Shown here one piece after another: positions 19,201 to 27,800 of a stretch of 64,000 bases of DNA (position 1 is its first letter; each line of letters opens with the position of its first letter). Origin of the DNA: Arhodomonas aquaeolei DSM 8974 (GTDB lineage: Bacteria > Pseudomonadota > Gammaproteobacteria > Nitrococcales > Nitrococcaceae); the NCBI RefSeq assembly GCF_000374645.1, contig NZ_KB894809.1, positions 76,783 through 140,782 on the forward strand, given 5' to 3'. The notes under the pieces are model-generated. The model was not told where the DNA came from. It made no database searches and saw only the letters and a list, made by a program, of their open reading frames with translations. Both the position numbers and the translations under genes were made by a program.

Positions 19201-19248
19201 CCGGCGGCGGCCTTCCGGGCGTGGGTAATCGCGCGGGATCGCGCCTGA
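16213..19248 (+). CDS. Membrane PAS-GGDEF-EAL protein with degenerate GGDEF
   Basis: A 1011-residue membrane protein. Helices at about residues 13-32 and 298-322 bracket a periplasmic Cache-like sensor region. Two PAS domains follow (about 335-450 and 460-570), then a GGDEF-fold domain in which the active-site loop reads GNDTF at 660-664, and an EAL domain with intact EALLR at 790-794, DDFGTG, and QGF near the end. The GGDEF domain should not make c-di-GMP; it may bind GTP as a regulator. The protein is therefore most likely a c-di-GMP phosphodiesterase controlled from the periplasm. A repeated CCCAGGA just before the start is a minor oddity. It is monocistronic. Confidence 0.9.
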   Translation: MLSLTDPVSRTRRWLPVALLGALVIGAVFLLQRIYMEFRADTVAQAGRQVELAAAIKADALQRSLGEYHETLQVIAADERVRQTVRDGPDAARLRAVQGLLTTVDRVHGRLLCAVTLADASGVMVSRPGPGWCNGPFLPARAVRTGTPERSGHLHDVNGRWLLHLVTPIRDEGPALGRVEGWLDLHAMLERLLGDVHPYRGGHAYAVRPDGTVLWHPIELAAGDPEMHGAAAAVARLSAQTGTATPAGSGELIRGDHAVVDGQVIAYAPVQWFDERFYVTVTAPLSAVLEPTVSFVSDIVVLGGTLLGLIIVGSAIGAFLHRRHLAALSELRNILRISPAVIYRARVVGDRLVPTFVSDTVQGILGYAPGQIGDSEWWLERIDPRDRKAVRDGHDRLLGDGRLAQTFRVHTADGDVRWLQENVAVIRDDRGTTGEVVGALLDVTAHSEAAASRRLADSFFEHSEELCMVLDADRRILRVNRAFTRITGYAAHEILGAPVADGRYGDEDVFADEAVWRQLESTGSWQGEARRRRRTGESYRLWVTLTAIRGDDGHVTHYTLSGLEVSRGDALEARLYRMTNYDDVTGLPNRNVILDRLQHMLTTDSARGGGGIAVLFADIRRFSRIHETLGPHLSEQVLRAIGERLDRVVRPAGGLVGRYGNDTFLVLLRAGPGHLPCAAETVAEGMVASVEAPIPLGEQTIFTDLNIGVAIAPDDGHDVERLVIAAMTATRRAQQSAVIRYSFFQADFAAHGQRRLTLENRLRTALDDSALSLHYQPQIRLEDGEVVGAEALLRWHDAELGPVSPAEFIPVAEESGLIEDIGAWVLEQACHEAAAWPAAGLGTLRVGVNLSLRQFRSDTLVETVDRALAASGLPADRLELEITEGTAISDAEATAAALTALRERGITVAVDDFGTGYASLSYLHSLPVDTMKIDRSFVQSLDSEPRSAEIARAIISLSHTLGLRVIAEGAEMPEHVTFLRREGCDEVQGFHFSRPLPAAAFRAWVIARDRA

Positions 19249-19312
19249 TCCGTGCACGCCGGTGCGTCCTGATCCATGATCGGGGGGTGGAACCATCTCC
19301 AGGGAGGGCACC

Positions 19313-19876
19313 ATGCGCACGCTCATACCGACCCTGGTCGCCGCCGCCGTTGCGCTCGCCAGCGGCGACGCCCTGGCGCTTCGCTGCGGCAATCACCTGA
19401 TCCAGCAGGGCGACAGCACCCAGCGGGTGGCGCGCCACTGCGGCGAACCCGACTACATCGAGCACCGTGCGGAGGCCTTCGTGCCCGGAACCGGCTATGT
19501 CAGCGACGTGGAGGCGTGGTACTACAACCGTGGCCCCCAGCAGTTTCTGCGCGTCCTGACCTTCCGTAACGGCGACCTGGTCCGGGAGGAAACCGGCAGC
19601 TACGGCTTCTCCCCGAGCGTGGCGGGTCACTGCTCGCCCAACCGCATCCGCACCGGCATGTCCAAGCTCGAGCTCTACCGCCGCTGCGGCCCGCCCGTGC
19701 ACCGGCGCACCCGCTTTCGCACCGGCGTGTCCGACGGCCGCCGACACTCGCTGAGCGCGGTGGAACAGGTGGACGAGTGGGTCTATTCGTTCGGTCCCAC
19801 GCGCTTCAACCGGATCGTGGAGATCGTCAACGGCGAGGTGCGCTCGGTCACCGTGAGCGAGGAGCGCGGCGAGTGA
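19313..19876 (+). CDS. DUF2845 exported protein
   Basis: A 187-residue protein with a signal peptide ending near LALR (about residue 23). The mature protein has two similar parts beginning LRCGNHLIQQGDSTQRVARHCGEPDY and SPNRIRTGMSKLELYRRCGPP, each a short SmpA/BamE-like element with paired cysteines; this is the DUF2845 pattern. Function is unknown; the family is periplasmic. GGAGGG lies before the ATG. The Mut7-C gene starts on its stop codon (GTGA overlap), so the two are co-translated. Confidence 0.82.
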   Translation: MRTLIPTLVAAAVALASGDALALRCGNHLIQQGDSTQRVARHCGEPDYIEHRAEAFVPGTGYVSDVEAWYYNRGPQQFLRVLTFRNGDLVREETGSYGFSPSVAGHCSPNRIRTGMSKLELYRRCGPPVHRRTRFRTGVSDGRRHSLSAVEQVDEWVYSFGPTRFNRIVEIVNGEVRSVTVSEERGE

Positions 19877-20676
19877 CCGGCGCCGACAGCGCACGGCTGT
19901 GCTTCCACGACTCGCTCAACGAGTTCCTCGCACCGGTGCACAGACAGCGGCCATTCGACTATCCCCTCACGCGGCGGGCCTCGGTGAAGGACGTCGTCGA
20001 GGCCCTGGGCGTGCCGCATCCCGAGGTCGGCCTGATCCGCGTCGACGGCACCGCCGTCGGCTTCGCTCACATCGTCGCCGCCGGCGAGCGGATCGACGTC
20101 TACCCGGTCCCCACCACGCAGGCGCCGGACGGCGCGTCACTGCTGCGGCCACCGCCGGCGCTGCCGCCCCGCTTCGTGGCGGACACGCACCTGGGCACGC
20201 TGGCCCGCTATCTTCGCCTGCTCGGCTTCGACACACGCTACCGCAACGACCACGACGACCCCACGCTGGCGGCGATCGCCGCCGCCGACGGCCGCATCCT
20301 GCTGACCCGCGACCGGGGACTGCTCAAGCGCCGCATGGTCACCCACGCCTGCTTCCTGCGGGCCGACGCGCCCCGGGATCAGCTCCACGAGGTCGCGGTG
20401 CGCTATCCGCTGGCGGCGTGGATGGACCCGCTCAGCCGCTGCGCACGCTGCAACGGCGTCCTCCGCGCGGTGGACAAGGCCGCCATCGCCCACCGCCTGG
20501 CACCGAAGACCCACCGCTACTACCGGCGCTTCCGTGAATGCGACGGCTGCGGCCAGCTCTACTGGGCGGGCAGTCACGTGCGCCACCTGGAGGCGCTGGT
20601 CGCGGAGGTCCGCGACGGTGCCGGCGGGGGCGCGCCTCCCGGGACACGGGAGATCGCGCACGTCCCGCCCCACTGA
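19873..20676 (+). CDS. Mut7-C RNase-domain protein
   Basis: A 267-residue protein with an N-terminal ubiquitin-like (ThiS/Mut7-C ubiquitin) domain, about residues 1-85, and a C-terminal Mut7-C RNase (PIN-like) domain beginning PPRFVADTHLGTLARYLRLLGFDT. The latter includes LLTRDRGLL and four zinc-binding cysteines in CARCNGVL and CDGCGQLYW. The reading frame runs open upstream, but GTG at 19873 overlaps the DUF2845 stop and puts the start at the first residue of the ubiquitin-like domain. It probably cleaves RNA, though bacterial members are uncharacterized. Confidence 0.88.
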   Translation: MTGADSARLCFHDSLNEFLAPVHRQRPFDYPLTRRASVKDVVEALGVPHPEVGLIRVDGTAVGFAHIVAAGERIDVYPVPTTQAPDGASLLRPPPALPPRFVADTHLGTLARYLRLLGFDTRYRNDHDDPTLAAIAAADGRILLTRDRGLLKRRMVTHACFLRADAPRDQLHEVAVRYPLAAWMDPLSRCARCNGVLRAVDKAAIAHRLAPKTHRYYRRFRECDGCGQLYWAGSHVRHLEALVAEVRDGAGGGAPPGTREIAHVPPH

Positions 20677-20689
20677 CCGGGGACAGGGT

Positions 20690-21403
20690 TCAACGCGTAC
20701 CCGCCGCGGCCGGCGCCGCTTGATGGAGGAACGCCAGCACGTCGCCCATGAGCGCATTGATCGCCTCGTAGCGGGCAGCCGGCGCCGCCAGGATCTCCGC
20801 CGCGCTCTGCACGTAGGTGGCAGGCACGAGCTCGTCGCCGCAGTGCGCCACCAGCGCCTGCGCGGAGGCCGGCGTCGTCTCCAGGTGGAACTGCAGGCCG
20901 AGCACGGTGCGCCCGAGCTGGAATGCCTGGTTGGGGCAGACCGGACTGCTCGCCAGGCGCACGGCCCCCGGCGGCAGCGCCAGGGCCTCGCCATGCCAGT
21001 GGAAGACCTCCACCGACGGCGGGAAACGGAACAGCGACGGATCGTCGCCGCCCTCGCCCCGGATCGGGAACCAGCCGATCTCCTTCTCCGGGCCCGGGCC
21101 GACGGCGGCCCCCATGGCACTGGCGATCAGCTGCGCCCCGAGGCAGACGCCGAGCACCGGCGTCCCCGCCTCTATCACCTCGCGCACGAACGCCTTCTCC
21201 GCCCTCAGCCAGGGGCGGTCCGTCTCGTCGTTGACGCTCATCGGCCCGCCCATGACCACGAGGAAGTCCACCTCGCGGGGCGCCGGCAGTGCCGCCGTGC
21301 GATAGAGCGGCGTGCCGGTGACGGTGTAGCCGGCATCCTCCAGCCACTCGGCGATACGCTCCGGCCCCTCGAAGGGCACATGCTGTAGGTAGTGCGCGCG
21401 CAT
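20690..21403 (-). CDS. Class I glutamine amidotransferase-like protein
   Basis: A 237-residue stand-alone class I amidotransferase (GATase1). The nucleophile elbow is GVCLGAQLIA with Cys about residue 95, the His-Glu part of the triad is in LGLQFHLETT, and VMGGPMSV forms the oxyanion loop. Such stand-alone proteins, often labelled GMP synthase-like, transfer or hydrolyse gamma-glutamyl amide groups; the physiological acceptor is unknown. The start at 21403 has GGGAG upstream and matches the family N-terminus; the longer frame upstream shows no homology. It converges with the Mut7-C gene, with 13 bases between stops. Confidence 0.88.
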   Translation of the reverse strand: MRAHYLQHVPFEGPERIAEWLEDAGYTVTGTPLYRTAALPAPREVDFLVVMGGPMSVNDETDRPWLRAEKAFVREVIEAGTPVLGVCLGAQLIASAMGAAVGPGPEKEIGWFPIRGEGGDDPSLFRFPPSVEVFHWHGEALALPPGAVRLASSPVCPNQAFQLGRTVLGLQFHLETTPASAQALVAHCGDELVPATYVQSAAEILAAPAARYEAINALMGDVLAFLHQAAPAAAGTR

Positions 21404-21651
21404 GATCGGCTCCCTGCAATGCGTGATCCGTACCGGCGGCCGGGACCGCCCCGACGCCGATTGTGAGCGCTCCGGGAACGTCGTTCCACCTGCGGTCACG
21501 CACGGTGACGCACCGCCGTACACGACAGGGCGCCCGGGCCGCCACCTCGCCCGCTCGGCGGCCCGTGCTACTGTGTAGCCACGGCCACGCCCGCCGCCCC
21601 GGCGGGATACACGGGCCGGCTCGTATCGACACGGTGACGGGGTCCGAACCC

Positions 21652-22386
21652 ATGGAGTGCCCGAAGTGCGGCACATCGCGGCGCCCGGAGCAGGTCACCT
21701 GCACGCACTGCGGCATCGTCTTCCACAAGTACGCGACCTACCTCGCGCGGCTGGAGGCCTATGAGGCCCGGCGCGCCGAGCGGCGTACGCCGTTGCGCGA
21801 ACGCCTGGCCGGCCGGGCGGCGGCGCTGGCGGTGCCCCCGGCAGCCATGGCGACGCTGTGGTGGGGCTATCTCGCGCTGTGGCTGGCCTTCCTGGTCTGG
21901 GGCGGCAGCTACATGATCCAGGATATCGCCACCCTGGGGCGGGACGCCGGGTTCCTGCACAACGTCAACCTGCCCTTCCACGAGTTCGGACACCTGCTCT
22001 TCCGGCCCTTCGGCGAATGGGTCACTTCCCTCGGCGGCACCCTGGGCCAGCTCCTGATGCCCGTCATCTGCGGCATCGCCCTGCTGCGCGGGCGCGGCGA
22101 CACCTTCGGCGCCAGCCTGTGCCTGTGGTGGTTCGGCGAAAACCTCCTGGACATCGCCCCCTACATGGCCGACGCCCGCGCCGGCCAGCTCCCGCTGCTC
22201 GGCGGCAACACCGGGCACACCGCCCCCTACGGCTTCCACGACTGGGAGTTCATCCTCGGCGAGACGGGCCTGCTGGCCTACGACCGGGTCCTCGCCGCGC
22301 TCACCCTCAACGCCGGCCGGCTGATCATGGCCGGCGCGCTACTCTGGAGCGCGGTGCTCCTCCTGCGCGCCCGCGCCGCGCGCTGA
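21652..22386 (+). CDS. Zinc-ribbon membrane protein with HEFGH motif
   Basis: A 244-residue protein beginning with a CPKC...CTHC zinc ribbon (residues 3-20), then a charged helix and about four or five hydrophobic segments. His-Glu-x-x-His appears as HEFGH at residues 110-114, at the edge of a membrane helix, as in M50-type membrane metalloproteases, and is followed by [10 protein letters not shown], reminiscent of the second half of that active site. A protease function is an inference; the protein could also be a non-peptidase relative. It follows the amidotransferase promoter region divergently and precedes dodecin. Confidence 0.7.
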   Translation: MECPKCGTSRRPEQVTCTHCGIVFHKYATYLARLEAYEARRAERRTPLRERLAGRAAALAVPPAAMATLWWGYLALWLAFLVWGGSYMIQDIATLGRDAGFLHNVNLPFHEFGHLLFRPFGEWVTSLGGTLGQLLMPVICGIALLRGRGDTFGASLCLWWFGENLLDIAPYMADARAGQLPLLGGNTGHTAPYGFHDWEFILGETGLLAYDRVLAALTLNAGRLIMAGALLWSAVLLLRARAAR

Positions 22387-22463
22387 CACCGGCCCCGGTG
22401 GGTGGGCTACGCTTGGGACAGGAAACACGCGGGCACCCGCCCGCCGGCACTGAGGAGGAGACC

Positions 22464-22673
22464 ATGAGCGCTCACGTCTACAAGGTCACCGAGCTCTGCG
22501 GCTCGTCGCCCAAGGGCATCGAGGCCGCCGTCGAGAACGCCATCTCCCGCGCCTCGGAGACCCTGCACAACATCCGCTGGTTCGAGGTCACCGAGACGCG
22601 GGGCGAGGTCGAGGACGGGCGCGTCGCCCACTGGCAGGTCACGGTGAAGCTCGGCTTCACCCTCGACGACTGA
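22464..22673 (+). CDS. Dodecin
   Basis: A 69-residue dodecin-family flavin-binding protein. It has the typical beta-alpha-beta-beta layout: [23 protein letters not shown], then the flavin-stacking Trp in IRWFEV and the final [14 protein letters not shown]. Dodecins form hollow dodecamers that store riboflavin or FMN and keep them from photochemical damage. A strong GAGGAGGAG site precedes the ATG. It is transcribed alone and followed by a hairpin. Confidence 0.95.
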   Translation: MSAHVYKVTELCGSSPKGIEAAVENAISRASETLHNIRWFEVTETRGEVEDGRVAHWQVTVKLGFTLDD

Positions 22674-22689
22674 CCCCGACACCGGGGCG

Positions 22690-22710
22690 GACGCCGGTGG
22701 CCCCGGCGTC
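22690..22710. terminator. Hairpin between dodecin and the convergent gene
   Basis: GACGCCGG (22690-22697) pairs perfectly with CCGGCGTC (22703-22710) across a five-base loop, and a second palindrome, GCCCCGCGGGGC, follows directly. It lies between two convergent stops and can serve both strands. No U-tract is present. Confidence 0.5.
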
Positions 22711-22733
22711 ACGCCCCGCGGGGCATTCGACCA

Positions 22734-23567
22734 TCAGCCCTCGTCGAGCGGCGGCACGTTGGCGATCCGTCCCCAAGTGGACTTGTTGCCCCAGATGTTC
22801 TGGCGCAGGCCCTCGAGCTGGAGGATCTGGGAATGGTCGACGAACAGGTTCACCTCGTTGCCGTAGTTCTTCACGTACCACTCGAACACCAGGGGGTCGG
22901 CGGCCTCGAACATCACGTTCTCCAGCCCGAGACCGTTGATGATCGCGGCGACCGCACCGGTGTTCCAGGGCGCCACGTTCTCGGTGATGCCCTCGGACTC
23001 GATCATGATGATGTCCGCCCCGGCATCCAGCGCCTGGCGGCCGCGGTTCACCAGGTCACCGACGTCCTTCTTGCCCTCGGCGGCGAGTTCCGCCTCGGTG
23101 GAGTCGCCCCCGGAGCCGAACTGGATGCCGAGCTCGGGCTTGGCCTTGAGCCCCGCACGCCGGACGCGCTCGACCAGCCGTACCAGCGATGACGTGGGCA
23201 TGGACAGGAACCCCGTGGAGATCTCGATGACGTCGAAGCCCACCGCCTTCGCCTCGGCGAGATAGCGGTCCACCGCCTCCGGCCCGTAACGCAGCACGGT
23301 CTCGATCCAGCCGCCGGAGGAGACGTAGGCGTCGTGCTCGTGGGCGAGATCGCTGATCGCACGAACCTGCTCCCGGGGCAGCAGCGCGAACGAGCCGCCG
23401 GCCCACTTCACGCCGTCCACCCACTGGCCGGCGACGTCGAGCACGTCGGCCAGATGCCGGGTGCCATAGGTGGCGTAGTAGGGGCCGCGGATCTCGGTCA
23501 CGCCCACGGAGCGGGGCTTGTCGGGACGGTACGCACGGGGAATGAAGTCGAAGCTGGTTTCGGCCAT
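22734..23567 (-). CDS. Phosphosulfolactate synthase-like (ComA/HSA32) protein
   Basis: A 277-residue TIM-barrel protein related to (2R)-phospho-3-sulfolactate synthase (ComA of coenzyme M synthesis) and to plant HSA32. Family stretches include RPDKPRSVGVTEIRGPYY near the N-terminus, VDGVKWAGGSFAL, the KPELGIQFGSGGDS segment, and IIMIESEGITENV, whose acidic residues fit the phosphate and metal site. The archaeal enzyme adds sulfite to phosphoenolpyruvate. No other coenzyme M or sulfolactate gene is nearby, so the substrate here is open. GGAGGTGCA precedes the ATG. The gene is monocistronic. Confidence 0.8.
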   Translation of the reverse strand: MAETSFDFIPRAYRPDKPRSVGVTEIRGPYYATYGTRHLADVLDVAGQWVDGVKWAGGSFALLPREQVRAISDLAHEHDAYVSSGGWIETVLRYGPEAVDRYLAEAKAVGFDVIEISTGFLSMPTSSLVRLVERVRRAGLKAKPELGIQFGSGGDSTEAELAAEGKKDVGDLVNRGRQALDAGADIIMIESEGITENVAPWNTGAVAAIINGLGLENVMFEAADPLVFEWYVKNYGNEVNLFVDHSQILQLEGLRQNIWGNKSTWGRIANVPPLDEG

Positions 23568-23701
23568 GACTGCACCTCCTGGACCATGTCCGGAAAAGGC
23601 CGATGTGTGAGTCTGTCCCCCGGCTATACCCCTGTATGTTGCTGCGAATGATTGCTGTTTCAATGGCTGAATGACGGGATACACGACCGCGGGAATCCGC
23701 C

Positions 23702-24217
23702 TCAGCTGCCGGCCGGCACGTGCCCGTCGTCACGCTCGAAGCGCTGGAGGCCGACGTGCCCGGCCCAGGGGTCCTGCGCCTCCTCGCCGGCGAGCCGGAA
23801 GCCGTAACGCTCGTAGAGCCGCCGCGCGGCGTCGAGGCCGCGGAAGGTGGTGAGGTAGGCACGCGGATACGGGATGGCACGCAGAAAGGCGTCGGCACGG
23901 CGCATCAGGGCGCCGCCGATCCCCTGCCCGGCCATGCCGGGCGCGACGATGAACCAGCGCAGGTGCGCGCCGCCGGGGTCGTCCTCGCCACCGTCCACGG
24001 TGATCGTGCCGAGGAGCGCGCCGTCCCCGCCCCTGGCCGTGACAAAGAGGTCGCGGCGGGGATCGTAGCGGGCGTGGAACGCGCCGAGCTCCCGGGCGAG
24101 CTTGGCCTCGAACGGCGCACCGAAGCCCCACGCCGGCGCATAGTAGTCCATGTGCAGGCCAATCACCTCCGCGATGACACCGGGGCAGTAGCCCTCGACC
24201 AGGCGCACCGCGCTCAC
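23702..24217 (-). CDS. GNAT N-acetyltransferase
   Basis: A 171-residue GNAT-fold acyltransferase. The acetyl-CoA pyrophosphate loop is seen in FIVAPGMAGQGIGGALMRRAD (motif A), followed by the typical C-terminal YERYGFRLAGEE. It starts with GTG overlapping the stop of the upstream TetR gene (GTGA), so the two are co-transcribed. The TetR protein probably controls it; the pair could deal with a toxic amine or antibiotic, which is inference. Confidence 0.88.
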   Translation of the reverse strand: MSAVRLVEGYCPGVIAEVIGLHMDYYAPAWGFGAPFEAKLARELGAFHARYDPRRDLFVTARGGDGALLGTITVDGGEDDPGGAHLRWFIVAPGMAGQGIGGALMRRADAFLRAIPYPRAYLTTFRGLDAARRLYERYGFRLAGEEAQDPWAGHVGLQRFERDDGHVPAGS

Positions 24218-24780
24218 GAGCGTACTCCGGCCGCGCCGAGCGCCGTTCGCACCAGGTGCGCGGCGAAGGCGTCGTCCAGGCTGCCCGGGTCGGTGACGAG
24301 CCGCTTCCAGACCGTCGCCACGATGACCTCGTTAACCACCTCCGCGGCCTGCGGCGATGTGGCGGCGACGTCCCGGACGATCTCCGAGCGCCCGGTCACC
24401 AGCCCTCCGCACACGGCGACGCGGGCATCCTCGTCCGCCGCGGCGTCGGCCACCAGGCCGGCGAGTATCCGCCCTGCCGGGGTATCGCGGTAGATCCGGA
24501 ACAGCCGCCGCAACAGTTCGACGAGGGCCGCCTCACCGGTGCCGATCCCCGTCACCAGCGCCTCCCGGCTCACCAGTCCCGCATAGACCTCCACGTACAG
24601 CGCGGCCTTCGACGGCCACCAGCGGTAGATCGTCTGCTTGCCCACGCCGGCGGCAGCGGCGACGCCCTCGATGGTGGCCGCGGGGTAGCCCACCCGCGCG
24701 ACCTGGGCCGCCGCGGCATCGAGTATCCGCCGGTGCTTCTCCCGGGACCGTCCCGGCCCGCGTGCTTCCTGGGTGCTCAT
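24214..24780 (-). CDS. TetR-family regulator upstream of GNAT
   Basis: A 188-residue TetR/AcrR regulator. The N-terminal helix-turn-helix reads ATIEGVAAAAGVGKQTIYRWWPSKAALY, and the C-terminal part is a TetR_C-type ligand-binding domain. The start at 24780 is preferred over an in-frame ATG 18 bases upstream because it lies at the usual distance before the HTH. An imperfect palindrome at 24800-24813, overlapping the likely promoter, would allow autoregulation. Its stop codon overlaps the GTG of the acetyltransferase. Confidence 0.9.
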   Translation of the reverse strand: MSTQEARGPGRSREKHRRILDAAAAQVARVGYPAATIEGVAAAAGVGKQTIYRWWPSKAALYVEVYAGLVSREALVTGIGTGEAALVELLRRLFRIYRDTPAGRILAGLVADAAADEDARVAVCGGLVTGRSEIVRDVAATSPQAAEVVNEVIVATVWKRLVTDPGSLDDAFAAHLVRTALGAAGVRS

Positions 24781-24799
24781 GAGTGAGAGCATATACAAT

Positions 24800-24813
24800 A
24801 CGATACGTCTCGT
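24800..24813. promoter_or_regulatory. Putative TetR operator
   Basis: ACGATACGTCTCGT is a 14-base inverted repeat with 12 of 14 symmetric positions (ideal form ACGAnACGTnTCGT). It lies 19 bases before the TetR start, beside TATACAAT-like AT-rich sequence. Placement and symmetry fit an autoregulatory operator. Confidence 0.5.
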
Positions 24814-24867
24814 CTAGAAAAGGGCCTGCTGTCCACCGGTGCCGCCCCCCCGGAGCGGGCCCGGACC

Positions 24868-27800
24868 TCAGAGCTCGATGGCGACGCGGTTACGGCCGTC
24901 GCGCTTGGCGCGGTACAGCGCCTGGTCCGCGCGCTGGAGCACGACCTCGTGGCTGGTGTCGGCATGCCGAAGGTAGGCCACCCCGACACTGACGGTGAAG
25001 GTAATGGAGTGGCCGTCGGTCCACACCGGGGTCTGCGCCATCTGTCGACACAGCCGCTCGGCGACGATATCGGCCTGCTCGCCTTCGCCAAGAAGCACCG
25101 CGAACTCCTCGCCGCCGATCCGTGCGGGGATATCGATCGCGCGCAGGGCCGTGCGGAAACGCCCGGCGAGCTGGCGCAGCACCTCGTCGCCGGCGGCATG
25201 ACCGTGGTGGTCGTTGATGTCCTTGAAGTGGTCGATGTCGATCATGAGCACCGCCAGTGGGGCCTCCGCGTCTCTGGCCTGACGCCATGCCAGCTCCAGG
25301 GCCTCGATGAACATCCGCCGGTTGGCGAGCTCGGTGAGTGCGTCCGTGTTGGCCAGGTGCTTGAGCCGTTCCTCCATGACCCGCCGCGCGGAAATCTCCG
25401 CATCCGCGGACTGCATGCGCCGCTCGGCGTCCCGGCGGGCGCGGCCCTCCTCGGCGAGTCGGTCGATGAGCTCGATGTTGCGCACCGAGATCGCCGCCTG
25501 GGCGGCGAGAAACTCGATCAGCGGCCGCTGGCGTTCGTCGAAGGCCTCCGCGGTGAGCGCGTGTTCCAGGTAGAGCACGCCGATGAGCTCGCCGAGATAG
25601 GTCAGCGGCACGCACCAGGCGGTACTGGTGAAGCCGTCGCCGCGGTCGTCCGGCGGGTTGATATAGCGGTCGTTGGCGAGCATGAGGTTGTGCTCGACCT
25701 CGCCGCGGCCGAAGCGCTGCATCCGCTGGGTGCGCGCGACGTAACGGATCACCGAACGCGGCAGGGACTCGACGTTATCCACCAGCGGCGGCGTATAGTA
25801 GTAGTGCGCCCCGTGAACGCCGCTGTCCATGGCGACGCGGAGATCGTCGTCCCTCGCCAGCAGCAGCACGACACGCTGGGCACCGGTCTGCAGGGCGACG
25901 TTGCGGATGATCTCGGGCACGAGCTCGTCGAGCTCGGTGTGCAGTGACAGCGCCTGGGCGATCTGGATGACCGCATCCATCTGCGGTCCCCGCCCCGCCG
26001 GCTCTTCCGCGCGGGCGCCGCCGTCGAGCCGTGCCAGCGCCGCCGAGGCCCGACCCTGCCGGAACGCCTGGGCGAGCTGGTCTTCGTAGATACCGGCGAA
26101 GGCGTTGCGGCCGCGCTCGCGCCAGTAAAGGGCGGCACGCCTGGCGATCAGGGCCGCCGCCGGCCAGCAGGACTGCCGCTGGGCGGCCTGGAGGGCATCG
26201 TCGTAGGCGTCGATGAGTGCGGTGACGTCACCGTCCCGGCGCGCCTGCTCGGCCTGCATCAGCCGGTACCAGTGCTCGAAGTTGTCGGGGGCGTGGCGGC
26301 GCCAGCGCCCGTAGCGCGCGACCGCGTCCTCCAGGGCGGCCGCCACCGTCCCGTCGTCGGCGTCCAGGGCCTCGGGCGCCTGCACCAGCACCAGTGCCCT
26401 GAGCGCCGGGAACTGGGTGACCGGCAGCAGTCCCTGCACGGAGACGCTGTCGAGCCGCGTCTCCGCCTCGCCTATGCTGTGCGCCGCGGCGCTGACCTCT
26501 CCGAGCTGCAGCAGCGCCATGGCGCGCATGATGTGGTAGATGCACAGAACCTGGAGGTTCTCGTGCGCCTCGCAGCGTGCGAGGTAATCCGTCTCGCTCT
26601 CGTGCTTGTGCAGCCAGTCGGGCTCGTCCCGTCCGCCGTGGAGCAGGGAGAAGACACGCAGCGCCCCGGTGATGAGATCGATGCCCCAAAGGTTGCGCCG
26701 CCGCTCGGTGTACTCCAGGTAGCTCAGGACATCCGGGATAAGCTCGTCCAGCGGCTCACCGCGGAAATAGCGGCAGTAGGTATCGTGGCCGAAGCCGTAA
26801 ACGGCGTACTGGAGGTTCCCCGAGGCCTGGCCGGTACGGTAGGCCTCCAGGTAGTCCTCGCTTGCTGCCTGCAGCGGTGCGAACCAGTGGGTCAGCGAGC
26901 TACCCATCATCAGGTGCGCCATGCTGTTCTCCGCGCGGTCCGTGAACTGCGCCATCAGCTCCCGGGTCGCACGATAGAGCGCCGCGCAGTCGCCCCCGTC
27001 ACCCTGCCCCACGTGGGTCAGCAGGCCGCCGTAGGCGGGGTAACTGTATGCCGCCCCGGTAACGTTGCCGCTCTCCAGGCACAGCCGCACCTCGCGGGCC
27101 ACGATCACCGACCACAGCCCCGGGTGGGCGCGGTAACACGGCGGCCCGAGCGCGATCAGCAGCTTCATCACCGCGCGCCGGCGCCGGTCGGTCATGGCCG
27201 GCATGCCACCGAGCGACTCCAGCGGGCGCCCCTCCAGCAGGGAACGCACCGCGGCGAGCTCGCGGTCGCGGACGTCCTCCAGGTCCGCCTCCGGCAGGAC
27301 CTCGCCGAACTGAGCCAGCGCCTCGCGCCCCACCGCCACGGCCTCGGTGTAGTGCGCCCGGAGCGTGCACTGGACAACGCGCATGTAGTAAAGGTCGGCG
27401 CGACGGAAGATGTCCGTCTCGCGCGCGATCGCCTCGCTGACGTAGCGCTCCGCCGCCTCGAAGTCGCTGTTGAGGTATTCGAGCTCGCCGCGTTCGCGGT
27501 AAAGCGCGTAGGCGAGCGCCGGGTCCCGTTCCCAGATGTCTCCAGGCAGGCGTGACATGCCGGCGCGCATGTGCTCCACCGCGGCGGCGAAGGCGGCCGC
27601 CGCCTTGGCCCGGCGGGCGGCGTCCAGGTTCACCCGCGCCAGGTCCGTACCCGCCTCCGCGCCGCTCACCAGGGAACGGGCGAGGTTGAGGTGACCAGCG
27701 ATCTCGATCACCCGCTCGGCACGGCGCGCCGCCGGCAGGCGCTCGCGCAGCAGGTGGGCGATCCTCAGGTGCAACGGCTCCACCGCCTCCTCGGGGAGGG

